64,000 nt of DNA from Arhodomonas sp051195215 (GCF_051195215.1 NZ_JBNAZM010000016.1:1-64000), one strand, 5' to 3'; positions 1 through 9,215 are shown, numbered from the stretch's first letter. A program made the numbers and translations. The notes: generated by a model not told the origin, from the letters alone.

Positions 1-104
1 GGCCCATACACCAAAGGAAAATCAATCGGTTACAGGCTCAGAAATGCCGCGAATCGCCTCAAACTGTGGAACTCGGGGGCGCCGCGCGTGGTCCGGTGTC
101 CTGG

Positions 105-1037
105 TTAGCGGGTGACCCGGTGGCGCTTCCTGTAGGTTGAGGGTAATAGGCCCAGGTGGCTTCGGAACGCGCGGCTCATGGTGCCGGTCGTTCCGAAGCC
201 GGTGGTTTCGGCGACACGGCTTATCGCCAGGTCGCTCGTTTTGAGCAGCTGGCGCGCCTTCGAGAGGCGGCACGCCACGAGGAACTGGTGTGGCGTTTGC
301 TCGAAGGTGTTCTTGAACACGCGCGCGAAGTGGTACTTGCTCATGCAAGCCACCTCGGCCATGTCCGCCAGAGTGATGGGTTCTGCCAGCTGCGCCTCGA
401 CATAGTCCTGCACACGCTGCTTGGCGTCGGCTTTCAACTTCCCCCGGTCGTCGGGCAGCTCGCGCGGCAGCGAGCAGTAGCGGCGCAGCAGATGCGCCGC
501 CAGCATGGAAGCGGCCATCGAGCCGTAACTCACGCTGGTGGGCGTGTGTTCCAGGAGCTCCTTTCTCAGCTCGTAGGCCAGGCTCGTCATCAGCGTATCG
601 TTAACGCCCATGCGGTGGGGCAGTGAAAACGCGGGTGTGCGTCTTCCGGCGTATTCTTGGGCGGCCTCTTCGAGGGTTGCCGGGCAGAGATGTATGCGAC
701 AGATGGTCGCCGGTTCGCGTTGCGCAGTCTGCGCGTCGAGCCGCCAGCGGATGTGGTTCTCGTACGCGGGTGCAATGAACCACTCGTGCCGGCGTTTGCG
801 ATATGGCTCCCATGGGCGATTTTCGTAGCTGTACGTTCCACACTCTTCACCCGCACAGAACATGACGAGTTGATGGGCCCCGGTGGTAGGGCGCTCCATC
901 GTCTGCACGTCCGTGGCCTGCGTGTGCCACAGCATCCGAAGACCGCGCCAGCCGCTACCGCGGCTATCGAGCGTGACGGTGCCCGAGATGTGGCGGGCAT
1001 ACTCGGCACTCGGGACGATCGTCCGTCCGGCAGCCAT
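105..1037 (-). CDS. AraC family transcriptional regulator
   Basis: About 310 residues. The last 105 residues form a two-helix-turn-helix AraC DNA-binding domain: ITLADMAEVACMSKYHFARV is the first HTH and the stretch ending with SRAFRSHLGLLPSTYRKRH is the second. The first 190 residues are a ligand-binding-like domain with AraC_binding character, containing YSYENRPWEPYRKRRHEWF. The frame is open up to 1271, but the upstream part is proline- and arginine-rich and unlike a protein, so the ATG at 1037 was chosen; no strong ribosome binding site precedes it. No adjacent target operon on the same strand is evident, so the regulated pathway is unknown. The family assignment is secure; the ligand is not. 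Confidence 0.85.
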   Translation of the reverse strand: MAAGRTIVPSAEYARHISGTVTLDSRGSGWRGLRMLWHTQATDVQTMERPTTGAHQLVMFCAGEECGTYSYENRPWEPYRKRRHEWFIAPAYENHIRWRLDAQTAQREPATICRIHLCPATLEEAAQEYAGRRTPAFSLPHRMGVNDTLMTSLAYELRKELLEHTPTSVSYGSMAASMLAAHLLRRYCSLPRELPDDRGKLKADAKQRVQDYVEAQLAEPITLADMAEVACMSKYHFARVFKNTFEQTPHQFLVACRLSKARQLLKTSDLAISRVAETTGFGTTGTMSRAFRSHLGLLPSTYRKRHRVTR

Positions 1038-1126
1038 TACCGCAGGTGTTATGAGTGTTTGATTGGGAGATGGCACGGGCGAGTACACTTCGTCACTTGT
1101 GGAATGGCATATCGGTAGCACGGCCA

Positions 1127-1160
1127 CTGAGACCTGACAATACGTTCGAAAAGGTGAGTA
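1127..1160 (-). repeat. Half copy of the TACTAA/TTAGTA inverted-repeat family
   Basis: Read on the minus strand this 34-bp stretch matches the internal half-copy at 5735-5768 almost base for base, including the TTTTCGAA core and the CAGGTCTCAG tail. Only one arm is clear here; the sequence towards the AraC gene shows no convincing partner arm. It lies in the leader region of the AraC gene. Confidence 0.6.
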
Positions 1161-1245
1161 CATCGGGCGCACAAGCGACGGATGGAGAGCTGCCGCCGGA
1201 GCGTTGGGTCGCGGGCGTTGTCGAAGCGAATGTCGTGATCCAGAG

Positions 1246-1274
1246 CGGTTGCCCGGCAACGCGCCGGGCAACCG
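1246..1274. terminator. Hairpin downstream of the secreted lyase-like gene
   Basis: GGTTGCCCGGC at 1247-1257 pairs perfectly with GCCGGGCAACC at 1263-1273 around a 5-base loop, 14 bases after the stop of the minus-strand gene that ends at 1288. There is no T-run, so it may be a factor-assisted terminator or mRNA 3'-end stabiliser. Confidence 0.55.
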
Positions 1275-1287
1275 CAGGTGAGAGACG

Positions 1288-3039
1288 CTATCGGACGCAG
1301 ACTCCGTCAGCGTCCTTCTCCGGCGGCTTGGTGGCGATCAGGATGTCATCGATCGCGTACCACTCCTCGCGGCGTTCCTGGTCCGAGTACGCGTGGAAAT
1401 GGTCGTTACCGCCAATGTGGACCACGTTCCATTTCACCTCGCCGGTACTGTCGTACCCGCGCCAGGGCATCTCGGTGTTCCGGAAGACGAGCTGGTCGTC
1501 GATCCACTGTTCCAGCACGCCGTCGAATACGCCGGGGCCGGAATTCATCTTCACGTGAAACTCGATCTTGTGCCATTTGTCACCCCATAGCTCGTCGTGG
1601 GAGACAATGCCTGATACCGGTTCCCCCGTGACCAGGTTGAACAGGCTGTCGACCTCGTTGTCTTCAACGCCGTCGCCGTTCAAGTCACGAATGTTGCTGT
1701 CGAAGTTCAGCGACGCACTACCATTGCCGAACCGCCGGGGCAGATTGATGGGCTTCGGATCCGTCATCAGGTAATGCTCGCTGGTCGGGTGACCGCGCAA
1801 TGCCAGCTTGTTGCGGGCACCGTATGAATCCGCGTAGTAGTCCCACAACATGATCGGGCCGTTGGGGCCGTCACCGAACGCCTTGTAGATGTTGCCCTTG
1901 TCCTCGTCCCAGGCCGAGATGCGGAAGAGCTTGCTCATTCCGGTATCGCCCAACGGCGTCCAGTCGGGATCGAAGCGGATCCAGAAGCGGACGAAGAGCT
2001 CGTCGTGACCTTCCGGGAAGTACTTCGACAGCATGCTCTCCGAGGCCCAGTACCATTGGGGATCCTCGATGCTGTCGCGCCAGCTCACGTAGCTCTTGCC
2101 GGTGCCCGTGCGGGTCTTGTCGCTGTTGCGGGCGAGGATCTCGATGGTCTCATGCCGGTCGGAATGGCCCATCGATGGTGACCAGGTGGGATCCTGCCGG
2201 ATGGAATACCAGCCTTCGGGCACGATGTGTGTGCCGGTCGTCTGCACCCGGTCCGTACTGTGCATGGCGCTGGTCCAGTCGGGCTGATCGTCGAAGTCTT
2301 CCTCGAACAGGACCTCGCTGGCGTCCCGGGCACCGCCGTCATCGGCGATCGTGGTGACGTTGAAGCTGGCGGATACGCCGCCGACCATCAGTACGGCCGT
2401 CACCGGTGGTTCCCCGCAATCCGCGGCGGTGGTACGCACGGTCACGCTGCTGCCGTTGCCGACGGTGCCGTCGGCCGACGTGAATGCCCCGCCGTCGATG
2501 GAATACTCGCCACCGACGATGCTGATTGGTGCGGCCGCGTCGATACCGGTCACGGTAATGGGCGCCGAGGCCACGAGCACGCCCGGCTGGACGTCCGCTA
2601 CGTCCTGGAAATCGAAGGGCTCGGGCGTAGTGTCCGGCCCCGAGTCGCCGACGGTGAATGCCGCCTGTGCCGCCGCCTCGCCGTCCACCGAGACCCCGAC
2701 CACGTTCCGGCCCTCGACGAATGCGCCCATATCCTGGGCACGGGCGGCTTTCACCGGGCCGCCTTCCATATCATAGGGCACCATGTACTCGCGGTGATAA
2801 CGCTCGCCGTTGATGTGGAAGGTGACGCGGCCGATATCCGACGCCGGTGCATCGTAGAAGATGTAGTAGTCACCGCCCGGATCCAGTGTGGCCTGCGCCA
2901 GAGCGGTCGGATTCGAGCGGTCCGGCGACTGGGAAACCAGCAATCCGCCGTCGCTGGTGAAGCCGCATTGGCTGTAGGCGCCGAGAAGAAAAACACCGAG
3001 TATGGCACTGGTGTTGCGGGCGCGAACCAGGCTCGCCAT
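1288..3039 (-). CDS. Secreted polysaccharide-lyase-like protein with Ig-like modules
   Basis: 583 residues. An N-terminal export signal occupies residues 1 to about 29 (hydrophobic SAILGVFLLGAYSQCG). Residues ~45-130 look like an all-beta carbohydrate-associated module (YIFYDAPASDIGRVTFHING). Residues ~140-235 are a repeat module known from bacterial surface proteins (ITVTGIDAAAPISIVGGEYS followed by IDGGAFTSADGTVGNGSSVT). Residues ~245-583 are rich in Trp and aromatic residues and resemble concanavalin A-like sandwich domains of polysaccharide lyases (LFVRFWIRFDPDW, WHKIEFHVKMNSG, EEWYAIDDILIATKPP). Acidic DLNGDGVEDNEVD looks like a calcium-binding loop. The protein is probably extracellular or on the cell surface. 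Substrate and catalytic residues cannot be assigned. A good sigma-70-like promoter lies about 70 bases upstream. Confidence 0.65.
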   Translation of the reverse strand: MASLVRARNTSAILGVFLLGAYSQCGFTSDGGLLVSQSPDRSNPTALAQATLDPGGDYYIFYDAPASDIGRVTFHINGERYHREYMVPYDMEGGPVKAARAQDMGAFVEGRNVVGVSVDGEAAAQAAFTVGDSGPDTTPEPFDFQDVADVQPGVLVASAPITVTGIDAAAPISIVGGEYSIDGGAFTSADGTVGNGSSVTVRTTAADCGEPPVTAVLMVGGVSASFNVTTIADDGGARDASEVLFEEDFDDQPDWTSAMHSTDRVQTTGTHIVPEGWYSIRQDPTWSPSMGHSDRHETIEILARNSDKTRTGTGKSYVSWRDSIEDPQWYWASESMLSKYFPEGHDELFVRFWIRFDPDWTPLGDTGMSKLFRISAWDEDKGNIYKAFGDGPNGPIMLWDYYADSYGARNKLALRGHPTSEHYLMTDPKPINLPRRFGNGSASLNFDSNIRDLNGDGVEDNEVDSLFNLVTGEPVSGIVSHDELWGDKWHKIEFHVKMNSGPGVFDGVLEQWIDDQLVFRNTEMPWRGYDSTGEVKWNVVHIGGNDHFHAYSDQERREEWYAIDDILIATKPPEKDADGVCVR

Positions 3040-3110
3040 AAGTTTATTCCCCTTCCATGTTGGATGTGTTTCTTGTTGGGAATTGTTCTGTCGAGCAATC
3101 CCGGTTCATT

Positions 3111-3139
3111 AATAGACACGGCCATGTTTGTCTTGTCAA
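3111..3139 (-). promoter_or_regulatory. Candidate sigma-70 promoter of the lyase-like gene
   Basis: On the minus strand TTGACA (3139-3134) is followed after 17 bases by TCTATT (3116-3111), with AA next to it. It sits in an AT-rich tract about 70 bases before the start codon at 3039. Confidence 0.45.
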
Positions 3140-3710
3140 CACAGCCGAAAGGCATCGGTCGACAAGGGGTCATAACCTATTATTTTTTACGGGTAAAATT
3201 CGCAATAATATAGCCCGCAATCCCGTTTGCGTCCGCATGCTGTCAATCGACAATGGGAGGCATCCATCGCCCATCTTGTCCGAAGCCAGCGCCGAACCTG
3301 TGCGGACACGAGTCCGACGTCTGTGCGTGGGGTGGCTATCAGCGGCGGATTCAAACACCCATACGGGCGCTGGCGTGCAATGGGCCCGGAAAGGGTGTTG
3401 CCGGGCCTCAGTGGCCGTGTGCGCCGTTGTGATCGCCTGACGTGGCCTCGCCCCACGCCGGCCCCCCGCTACCTGCAGGCAGACGTAACCGAATTCGTTG
3501 ACGAGTTGCTGGGCGTTTTCAACCCATTTTATCTCGGTTGAATCCGTTCTATCGTCCATGTTCCAGGTAACCATTGACATGTGCGCGTCTCCTCTCTGCG
3601 TTGGCTTTTCTCGAGAAGGACGATGTTAATTCATTGCGAAAACCATTTCGCCAACGCCCAGCAATGACGTGCGGCTGATCAGGAATGCAACGACGTTATG
3701 ATTCAGGACA
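3140..3710. other. Intergenic region without a supported gene
   Basis: About 570 bases. The part near 3160-3220 is markedly AT-rich compared with the rest of the window. Open frames here (for example 3170-3580 on the minus strand) have no recognisable domain, no good ribosome binding site and low-complexity Arg/Pro/Thr translation. I see no RNA gene or repeat. Confidence 0.4.
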
Positions 3711-4622
3711 CTAGAGGTTGATCCAGACGATCCCAGCGAGAATGGCTGCGCCGCCAACCATGAAGTTCAGGCTGATCGGCTCGCCCAGCAGTAACGCGCC
3801 GAAGGCGACTCCGAACAGGGGTGAGAGAAACGATAGGATCCCGAGGCGGGAGGCCAGATAGCGTCGGAGAAGGGCGAACCACAGCAGCAGAGCCGCGAAC
3901 GAAACGATCAGGGTCTGAAAGCCCAGGCTCGCGATTGCCTCCGGTGTGGCCCGCGCGGCGCCGAGATCGCCAACGAGCCAGGTGATCGGTAGAAGCAGTG
4001 CCGCTGCGGTGAGCAGTTGATAGAACAGCGTCTGCAGTGCCGGTGCCTCGGACAGTCGGGTGGTGCGTACGGCGAGGGTAGTCGCCGCCCAGCTTATCCC
4101 CGCAAGGACGCCCAGGGCATCGCCAGCCACGATGTACAGGGCGTTGTCATCATCCGTCGAGTTGGGGGCGATGGCGATGACCATTCCGGCGAATGCCAGT
4201 GCCACGGCGATCCAGTGACGCGGCGCGAGCTGTTCGCCGGGAACCAGAAAGTGGAGGCCGAGGGCGGCGAACACCGGCGCCGTGTACAGGAATACCACCA
4301 TGTGGGACGCGAGCGTGTAGTTGAGCCCCAGCGCTACGAATACGAACTCGAAGGTGAAGCCCAATCCCACAAGTGCCCCGGGGCCGAGCCGGGAGCGTTC
4401 GAATATTGCCTGGCCGCGGGAATGCGCGAGTGCCCATACGAGGATAGCGGCGATGGCTGAGCGTAGTGCAATCTGCACAAGGGGAGGTACGTCGCCGGCG
4501 ACCGCCTTGATTGCCACTTGCTGAAGGCCCAGGGCAACGCAGAACAACGTCATCAACCCGGTGGCACGGCCGTCCAAGCCACGTCGACTTGCCGGCGTAT
4601 TTGCGACATGCTGTGTGCTCAT
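3711..4622 (-). CDS. EamA/DMT family transporter
   Basis: 303 residues with about ten hydrophobic segments in two EamA repeats, the usual length and layout of drug/metabolite superfamily exporters of the RhaT/YdcZ/YedA type. Repeat one contains PPLVQIALRSAIAAILVWAL; repeat two ends with GVAFGALLLGEPISLNFMVG, the typical conserved segment before the last helix. The start at 4622 was preferred over an ATG at 4637 because GGGAG lies 8 bases upstream of it. It is divergent from a LysR gene 112 bases away, a classic regulator-exporter pair, so expression is probably controlled by that LysR. The cargo is unknown; amino acids or metabolites are typical for the family. Confidence 0.85.
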   Translation of the reverse strand: MSTQHVANTPASRRGLDGRATGLMTLFCVALGLQQVAIKAVAGDVPPLVQIALRSAIAAILVWALAHSRGQAIFERSRLGPGALVGLGFTFEFVFVALGLNYTLASHMVVFLYTAPVFAALGLHFLVPGEQLAPRHWIAVALAFAGMVIAIAPNSTDDDNALYIVAGDALGVLAGISWAATTLAVRTTRLSEAPALQTLFYQLLTAAALLLPITWLVGDLGAARATPEAIASLGFQTLIVSFAALLLWFALLRRYLASRLGILSFLSPLFGVAFGALLLGEPISLNFMVGGAAILAGIVWINL

Positions 4623-4734
4623 CCCCGGGTCTCCCATCAGCCAGGACCATTGCGGATGCGAAGCGAGGCTAGCACTGTGTTCACGGGGCGACGAACGATT
4701 TAATGGTTATGCAAGGCTCAGGAAAACTCATCTC

Positions 4735-5658
4735 ATGCTTGGCCGGTTGCCTTTGAACGCGTTGCGTGCCTTCGTGGTCGCGGCACGCCATGAGAGCTTC
4801 AAGCTGGCCGCCGCCGAACTGCACGTGACGGCGGGGGCGGTGAGCCGGCAGGTAAAGCAGTTGGAATCGCAGCTTGGCGTCACGCTGTTCGAACGCCGCG
4901 CGCATGGTGTGCGCCTCAACGATGCCGGCCGGCGTCTGGCGGACAACGCGGGCGCCAGCCTGCAGCGGTTGGCGGATGCGTATTTCGAGGCGCAACGCAC
5001 GCCCACGGCCGGGCTGTCGATTAGCGCGCCACCGTCATTCGTGCAGCACTGGCTCCTGCCGCGTCTGCCGGCGTTCGACGCCGGTAATGCCGAGGTCGCA
5101 CTGGATGCCAGTCAGAGTTTTGCCCAGCCGGAATGGGGGGAGGCGCACGGGCGGTTGGCGATCCGCTATGGTCGAGGCCCGTGGCCGGGTGTGAACGACA
5201 GTCTGCTCTTGTCGGACCCCATGTTCCCGGTTTGCGCGCCGTCACTGCTGGAAAAGGGGCCGCCGCTGCGTGAACCTGGCGATCTCGTCGATTATCGGTT
5301 GCTCCACGTCGTGTGCGCTGAACCTGCGATTCCCACATGGCGGGAGTGGCTCGACCATGCCGGGGCACCCGAAGTTCCCGCGCCGGTCCAGCAGCAGTAT
5401 TCGCTTTTCAGTCACGCGCTGGAGCAGGCCATTGCCGGGCACGGCGTGGCTCTGGTCGGACGTGTGGTGGCGGAAGACCGGATCCGAAGCGGCGTACTCA
5501 TTCGCCCGTTCGGGAACCGGTACGTGTTCCCGTCCCCTTTTGGCTACAGCCTGATCACTCCGAGTTCGGGCAGCCCGCCGGCAGTGGCTGTTCGGTTCAT
5601 CGACTGGCTGGAGCGCGAAGCGGCTGCGTTCGAGTCTGAAGAATCGGAACGTTACTAA
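4735..5658 (+). CDS. LysR family regulator, GcvA-like
   Basis: 307 residues. The N-terminal winged HTH spans about residues 5-65 (LNALRAFVVAARHESFKLAA, then ELHVTAGAVSRQVKQLESQL), followed by a substrate-binding domain with the IRYGRGPWPGV signature typical of GcvA-type regulators. The start codon at 4735 has AGGA 9 bases upstream; the frame continues further upstream but without coding character. It is divergent from the EamA transporter and probably regulates it. The last two codons, TAC TAA, lie inside the left end of an inverted-repeat element, so the element has set the C-terminus of this protein. Confidence 0.88.
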   Translation: MLGRLPLNALRAFVVAARHESFKLAAAELHVTAGAVSRQVKQLESQLGVTLFERRAHGVRLNDAGRRLADNAGASLQRLADAYFEAQRTPTAGLSISAPPSFVQHWLLPRLPAFDAGNAEVALDASQSFAQPEWGEAHGRLAIRYGRGPWPGVNDSLLLSDPMFPVCAPSLLEKGPPLREPGDLVDYRLLHVVCAEPAIPTWREWLDHAGAPEVPAPVQQQYSLFSHALEQAIAGHGVALVGRVVAEDRIRSGVLIRPFGNRYVFPSPFGYSLITPSSGSPPAVAVRFIDWLEREAAAFESEESERY

Positions 5659-5840
5659 TTTTCTCAAAGCTATTGTCATGCGTCAGCCGGACTGTGCGCC
5701 GATGGCGCGAGGCGCGTGGTGTGGCCGGGCAACATACTAACCTTTTCGAAAGTATTGCCAGGTCTCAGCGTCACTGCGCGCCTTGCCTCCGAACCGCTCT
5801 GGCGCTCTGACACATGACAATACCTCTGAGAGGATTAGTA
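5653..5840. repeat. Inverted-repeat element, TACTAA family (copy B)
   Basis: The left end 5653-5688 and right end 5805-5840 are imperfect inverted repeats of 36 bases (TACTAAT...GTATTGTCATG.GTCAG). A third half-arm of the same family, in left orientation, sits inside at 5735-5768. The inner segment GGCGCGAGGCGCGTGGTGTG is shared with the large copy at 54112-54380. Both flanking convergent genes end in TAC TAA within the element: the LysR stop at 5656-5658 and the TPR-protein stop at 5837-5835. It may act as a bidirectional terminator. No coding capacity. Confidence 0.8.
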
Positions 5841-7661
5841 GTGGCTGGAGGCCCGTGCCGGAATGTCCTGTCCGACACCGTTGTACGAGAAATGCCACTG
5901 CACGGGACGCTCGGGCCGGTAGGTGCAGAAGGTGCCGGTGCGGATGCTGTTGCGCAGGTGCCTGCCCAGCGGGTAGTGCACCGTCTGAATCCTGCTGACC
6001 GCATGGCGGATGCGCCAGGTGACGGTGGTGCGCGCCCGTTCGCTGAGATTGCCGAGACGTCGTGTGCGGCCGCGCAGGCCGAGCGCGGCCGACAGAGCCT
6101 CCACCAATCGGTCCAGCTCTTCGCGGGCCTGCTCCGCACGCCCGATGTCCTGTTGGTGCTCGGCGTCCGCCAGCTCTTCCTGGAGCGCACGTATGCGGGA
6201 GCGGATTTCGTGGCGCGCCCGCTCGTCGAGTATGGCCGCGCCGGTATCCAGCTCGGCGCCGCGTCCGGCCAGATCCAGGCAATGGATGTCCTCGCCGGGG
6301 GATTGCAATAGACGCTGGATGTCGTGCACGCCCTTGAGGTCGGGCAGCAGGGCAGTGCGGCCGGCGAATGCCGCGGTCCAGCCGCCGCCGTGCCGTGCAA
6401 GCCGGGCTCGTTCGCATCGATCGCTGCCGGCACGGTCCGGCGACGTCGTGTTGGTTTCGCCGAGCAGGCGGAATCCTTCGTGAATGAGCGCCACGTCGTC
6501 TTCCTGGCGGAACGGATTCACTTCCAGTAGCCACTGGAGGGCCTCTCCCGGCGACGGCTCGCGGCCGAATGTAATGCGTTCTCTAAACGCCGCGTGGTAA
6601 CTCTCCAGCGCGTCACGGGCTTCGGCCATTCGCCCGAGGAAGGCGTAGGCAATGGCCGTGAATGCGGGAACGTCGACGATGGGAGCGCCACTCGCGCGAG
6701 CGCCCACCTGCAGGGCCATTTCGAAATCGCGGGTCAGGAGATAGGGAAAGGCCGCGTAGGCATAGTAATAGTTCGGATGGTACGGATTCAGGCGCATGGC
6801 CCGCTCGGCCAGCTCCTTACCCGTCTCGGCGTGGCCGAGAAACACCTGGCACATGGAGAGCTGGATCAGGTTCTCGGCATCGTTGGGGCACAGCGCGAGC
6901 GCACGGTCCAGGTACCAGGCGGCTTGCTCGAAGCGGCGGTGATAGAGGTGAACGCGGCCCACGACGACATGGAGCATGGCGTCGGCGTCGTCCAGATCCA
7001 GCGCCTTGTGGGCATAGCCGTAGGCGAGTCGGCCGTTCTCACGGAATTGCCCCCAGAACTGGCAGCTCCACTCGTTGAAGTAGGACAGCGACAGTCCGGC
7101 GTACGCGCGTGGGTAATTCGGTTCCTGCGCCAGTGCCTGCCGGAAGCATTCCCGCGCGGCCGCGTCGGCGCTCGGTGACCCTTCGCGCAGAAGTGCGAGC
7201 CCACGCAGAACCTGCTCGTAGGCGGCCAGTGCTTCCGGCGACTTCCGGTACACGGCGGCAAGCAGCGACTGCTCGAGGCGGGCATTCAGCGTCGCGGCGA
7301 CGCGGGCGACGAGCTCCTGGCGGATATCGAGCACGCTATCCGTCGGGGTTTCCAGCGCCTCGTTCCAAAGTTGCCTGCCGGTGGCGCTGTCCACCAGCAC
7401 CGCGGTCACGCGCAGGCGATCGCCGGCACGGTCCGCGTGGCTTCTCAGCAAATGGCTCGCACCGAGCCGGGCGCCGACATCGGCATCGGGCAGTGGCGCC
7501 AGATCCGCTGACGATGCCCATGACACGACCTGCAGCTCCGGGAAGCGCGTGAGCGCCGCGCACACGTCCTCCAGCAGACCCTGGGCGATGAGGCTGTCGC
7601 GTTCGTCCAGCGTCGCCGCCTTGGGAGGCAAAACCGCGATGATCGGAGCATGGCTCGTCAT
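5835..7661 (-). CDS. TolB-like N-domain / TPR protein
   Basis: 608 residues, no signal peptide. Residues 1-~130 resemble the FlgO/TolB-like domain found after sensor or effector domains in adenylate cyclases and transcriptional regulators (IIAVLPPKAATLDERDSLIA, then VTAVLVDSATGRQLWNE). Residues ~150-340 carry TPR-like repeats (CFRQALAQEPNYPRAYAGLS, AWYLDRALALCPNDAENLIQ). The C-terminal ~150 residues match a domain seen at the end of SARP/ATPase-like regulators (LLPDLKGVHDIQRLLQSPGE; a coiled segment RIRALQEELADAEHQQDIGR; RTGTFCTYRP). The usual N-terminal cyclase, kinase or DNA-binding domain is absent, so it probably acts through protein contacts in the cytoplasm. AGGAAGG precedes the start. 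The stop lies in the repeat element. Confidence 0.7.
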   Translation of the reverse strand: MTSHAPIIAVLPPKAATLDERDSLIAQGLLEDVCAALTRFPELQVVSWASSADLAPLPDADVGARLGASHLLRSHADRAGDRLRVTAVLVDSATGRQLWNEALETPTDSVLDIRQELVARVAATLNARLEQSLLAAVYRKSPEALAAYEQVLRGLALLREGSPSADAAARECFRQALAQEPNYPRAYAGLSLSYFNEWSCQFWGQFRENGRLAYGYAHKALDLDDADAMLHVVVGRVHLYHRRFEQAAWYLDRALALCPNDAENLIQLSMCQVFLGHAETGKELAERAMRLNPYHPNYYYAYAAFPYLLTRDFEMALQVGARASGAPIVDVPAFTAIAYAFLGRMAEARDALESYHAAFRERITFGREPSPGEALQWLLEVNPFRQEDDVALIHEGFRLLGETNTTSPDRAGSDRCERARLARHGGGWTAAFAGRTALLPDLKGVHDIQRLLQSPGEDIHCLDLAGRGAELDTGAAILDERARHEIRSRIRALQEELADAEHQQDIGRAEQAREELDRLVEALSAALGLRGRTRRLGNLSERARTTVTWRIRHAVSRIQTVHYPLGRHLRNSIRTGTFCTYRPERPVQWHFSYNGVGQDIPARASSHY

Positions 7662-7780
7662 CCGCCACGCCTTCCTGCCCGTTCCGCGTTCCGCCGCCTC
7701 ACATCGTGAGGACCGGCCCCACGCCCTTCTCCATGAGACGCCACCAACGTTAGTGGCATACCGACGAGGAGGACGCGACT

Positions 7781-8722
7781 ATGACGAAGTATAGACACGA
7801 TTTGCCCCAGCTCCGAGGCGGCCTTTTCCTCACCGACGGCGGCATCGAGACCACGCTCATCTTCCACGACGGCCTGGAGCTGCCGGACTTCGCGGCATTC
7901 CACCGCCTGCGCGATAGCCACGGGCGCGCGGTCCTCGAAGCGTACTTCCGCCGGCACGCCGGTATCGCGCTGACGCAGGGGGCCGGCTTCATCCTGGAGA
8001 GTGCCACGTGGCGGGCGAGCGCGGATTGGGGGCAACGGCTCGGTTACACCGCGGCGCAGCTCGCCGAGGCCAATCGTGACGCCATCGCCTTGCTTGCGGC
8101 ATTGCGCGGGGAGCTCGAGACCGAACGCACGCCAATGGTGATCAGCGGATGTCTCGGCCCACGCGGAGATGGCTATGACCCGGGCACGGCGATGAGCGCG
8201 GAGCAGGCCCGGGGGTACCACGCGAGTCAGATCGACACCTTCGCCACCACCGAGGCGGACATGGTCACCGCGATAACGATGACCAATGTCAACGAGGCCA
8301 TCGGTGTCACCCGGGCGGCGATCGACGCCGGCATGCCGGTGGCGATCTCCTTCACGCTGGAGACCGACGGGCGTCTGCCCACCGGACAGCCGCTGAAGGA
8401 AGCCGTCGAGGCGGTGGATGCTGCCACCGGCGAGGGGCCGGCGTACTTCATGATCAATTGCGCGCACCCGACGCATTTCGCCGGCGTGCTCGACGGCGGT
8501 GACTGGACGCGACGGCTGCGCGGCATTCGCGCGAATGCCTCCAGGCTCAGCCACGAGGAGCTCGATGCGGCAGATGATCTGGATGACGGCGATCCCGAAG
8601 AGCTCGGCAGCCAGTACCGCGAGTTGCGCCAGCGTCTACCCTGGATCAACGTGGTCGGCGGGTGCTGCGGGACGGATCACCGGCATATCGAGCAGATCGG
8701 TTCGGCGTGCATGGCCGCCTGA
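7781..8722 (+). CDS. Homocysteine S-methyltransferase family protein
   Basis: 313 residues, a single homocysteine-binding TIM-barrel domain like MmuM/BHMT-2. The N-terminus has the LTDGGIETTLIFHDG signature. The three zinc-binding cysteines are visible in FMINCAHP (Cys near residue 227) and NVVGGCCGTDHRHI (two Cys near residues 292-293). It would transfer a methyl group from a donor such as S-methylmethionine or a betaine to homocysteine, making methionine in the cytoplasm. A strong GAGGAGG ribosome binding site is at 7766. It stands alone, divergent from the TPR gene, so the methyl donor cannot be inferred from context. Confidence 0.85.
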   Translation: MTKYRHDLPQLRGGLFLTDGGIETTLIFHDGLELPDFAAFHRLRDSHGRAVLEAYFRRHAGIALTQGAGFILESATWRASADWGQRLGYTAAQLAEANRDAIALLAALRGELETERTPMVISGCLGPRGDGYDPGTAMSAEQARGYHASQIDTFATTEADMVTAITMTNVNEAIGVTRAAIDAGMPVAISFTLETDGRLPTGQPLKEAVEAVDAATGEGPAYFMINCAHPTHFAGVLDGGDWTRRLRGIRANASRLSHEELDAADDLDDGDPEELGSQYRELRQRLPWINVVGGCCGTDHRHIEQIGSACMAA

Positions 8723-9215
8723 GGGAAGTGCGGCGGGGCGATGGTATCGCCTCGCCGCCGTGGGCGTGCGGGATGTCGTCGTGACGCCGCCCACCTGTGA
8801 TGCGCCCGGAACGGCCGGACTGTTCGATGCCCAGGACGCGGTGTCCGTATAGCACCGACCGCTTCGGCGCCCTGATGGAGCAGCCCGCCGAGACCGCGGC
8901 GGCTATCATGACACCGATACGCCAACGCCCTCGGGGGGTATCGGTGGGCGGACGGATTGGCGTGGCCACCGCTGTCGTTGTCGCACGACAGGGACGCAGA
9001 CCGTCCGGTTCGGCTATTGGGGCTGCTGGTTGCCGCCAACGACACCGGGCATGGTGACGCCGGTGTTGCCGCGGTGCACCCACACTGGATAATGTCGGGC
9101 TCGACGTTGCCCGCCACGGGCACATGTTTCGCGACGCAGGGATGGCTCGCACCCGCCGTTACAGCCCGGCCTCCCGGCGTTGCCCACCACAATCCGGACA
9201 AGGAGCGTTGTCACC
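8723..9215. other. Intergenic region with one hairpin, no supported gene
   Basis: About 490 bases. CCGATAC (8914-8920) pairs with GTATCGG (8938-8944), a possible terminator-like hairpin without a T-run. Open frames on either strand have no domain signature and no convincing ribosome binding site. Confidence 0.4.

Noticed and set aside
1..104. Partial gene at the left edge
   Set aside because: No open frame with coding character reaches the edge; only non-coding sequence downstream of the AraC gene is seen.
3170..3580. 136-codon minus-strand open frame in the AT-rich gap
   Set aside because: No domain, no ribosome binding site, Thr/Arg-rich low-complexity translation.
8646..9201. Minus-strand open frames between the methyltransferase and the secreted protein
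   Set aside because: No motif, no ribosome binding site and overlap with the methyltransferase 3' end.
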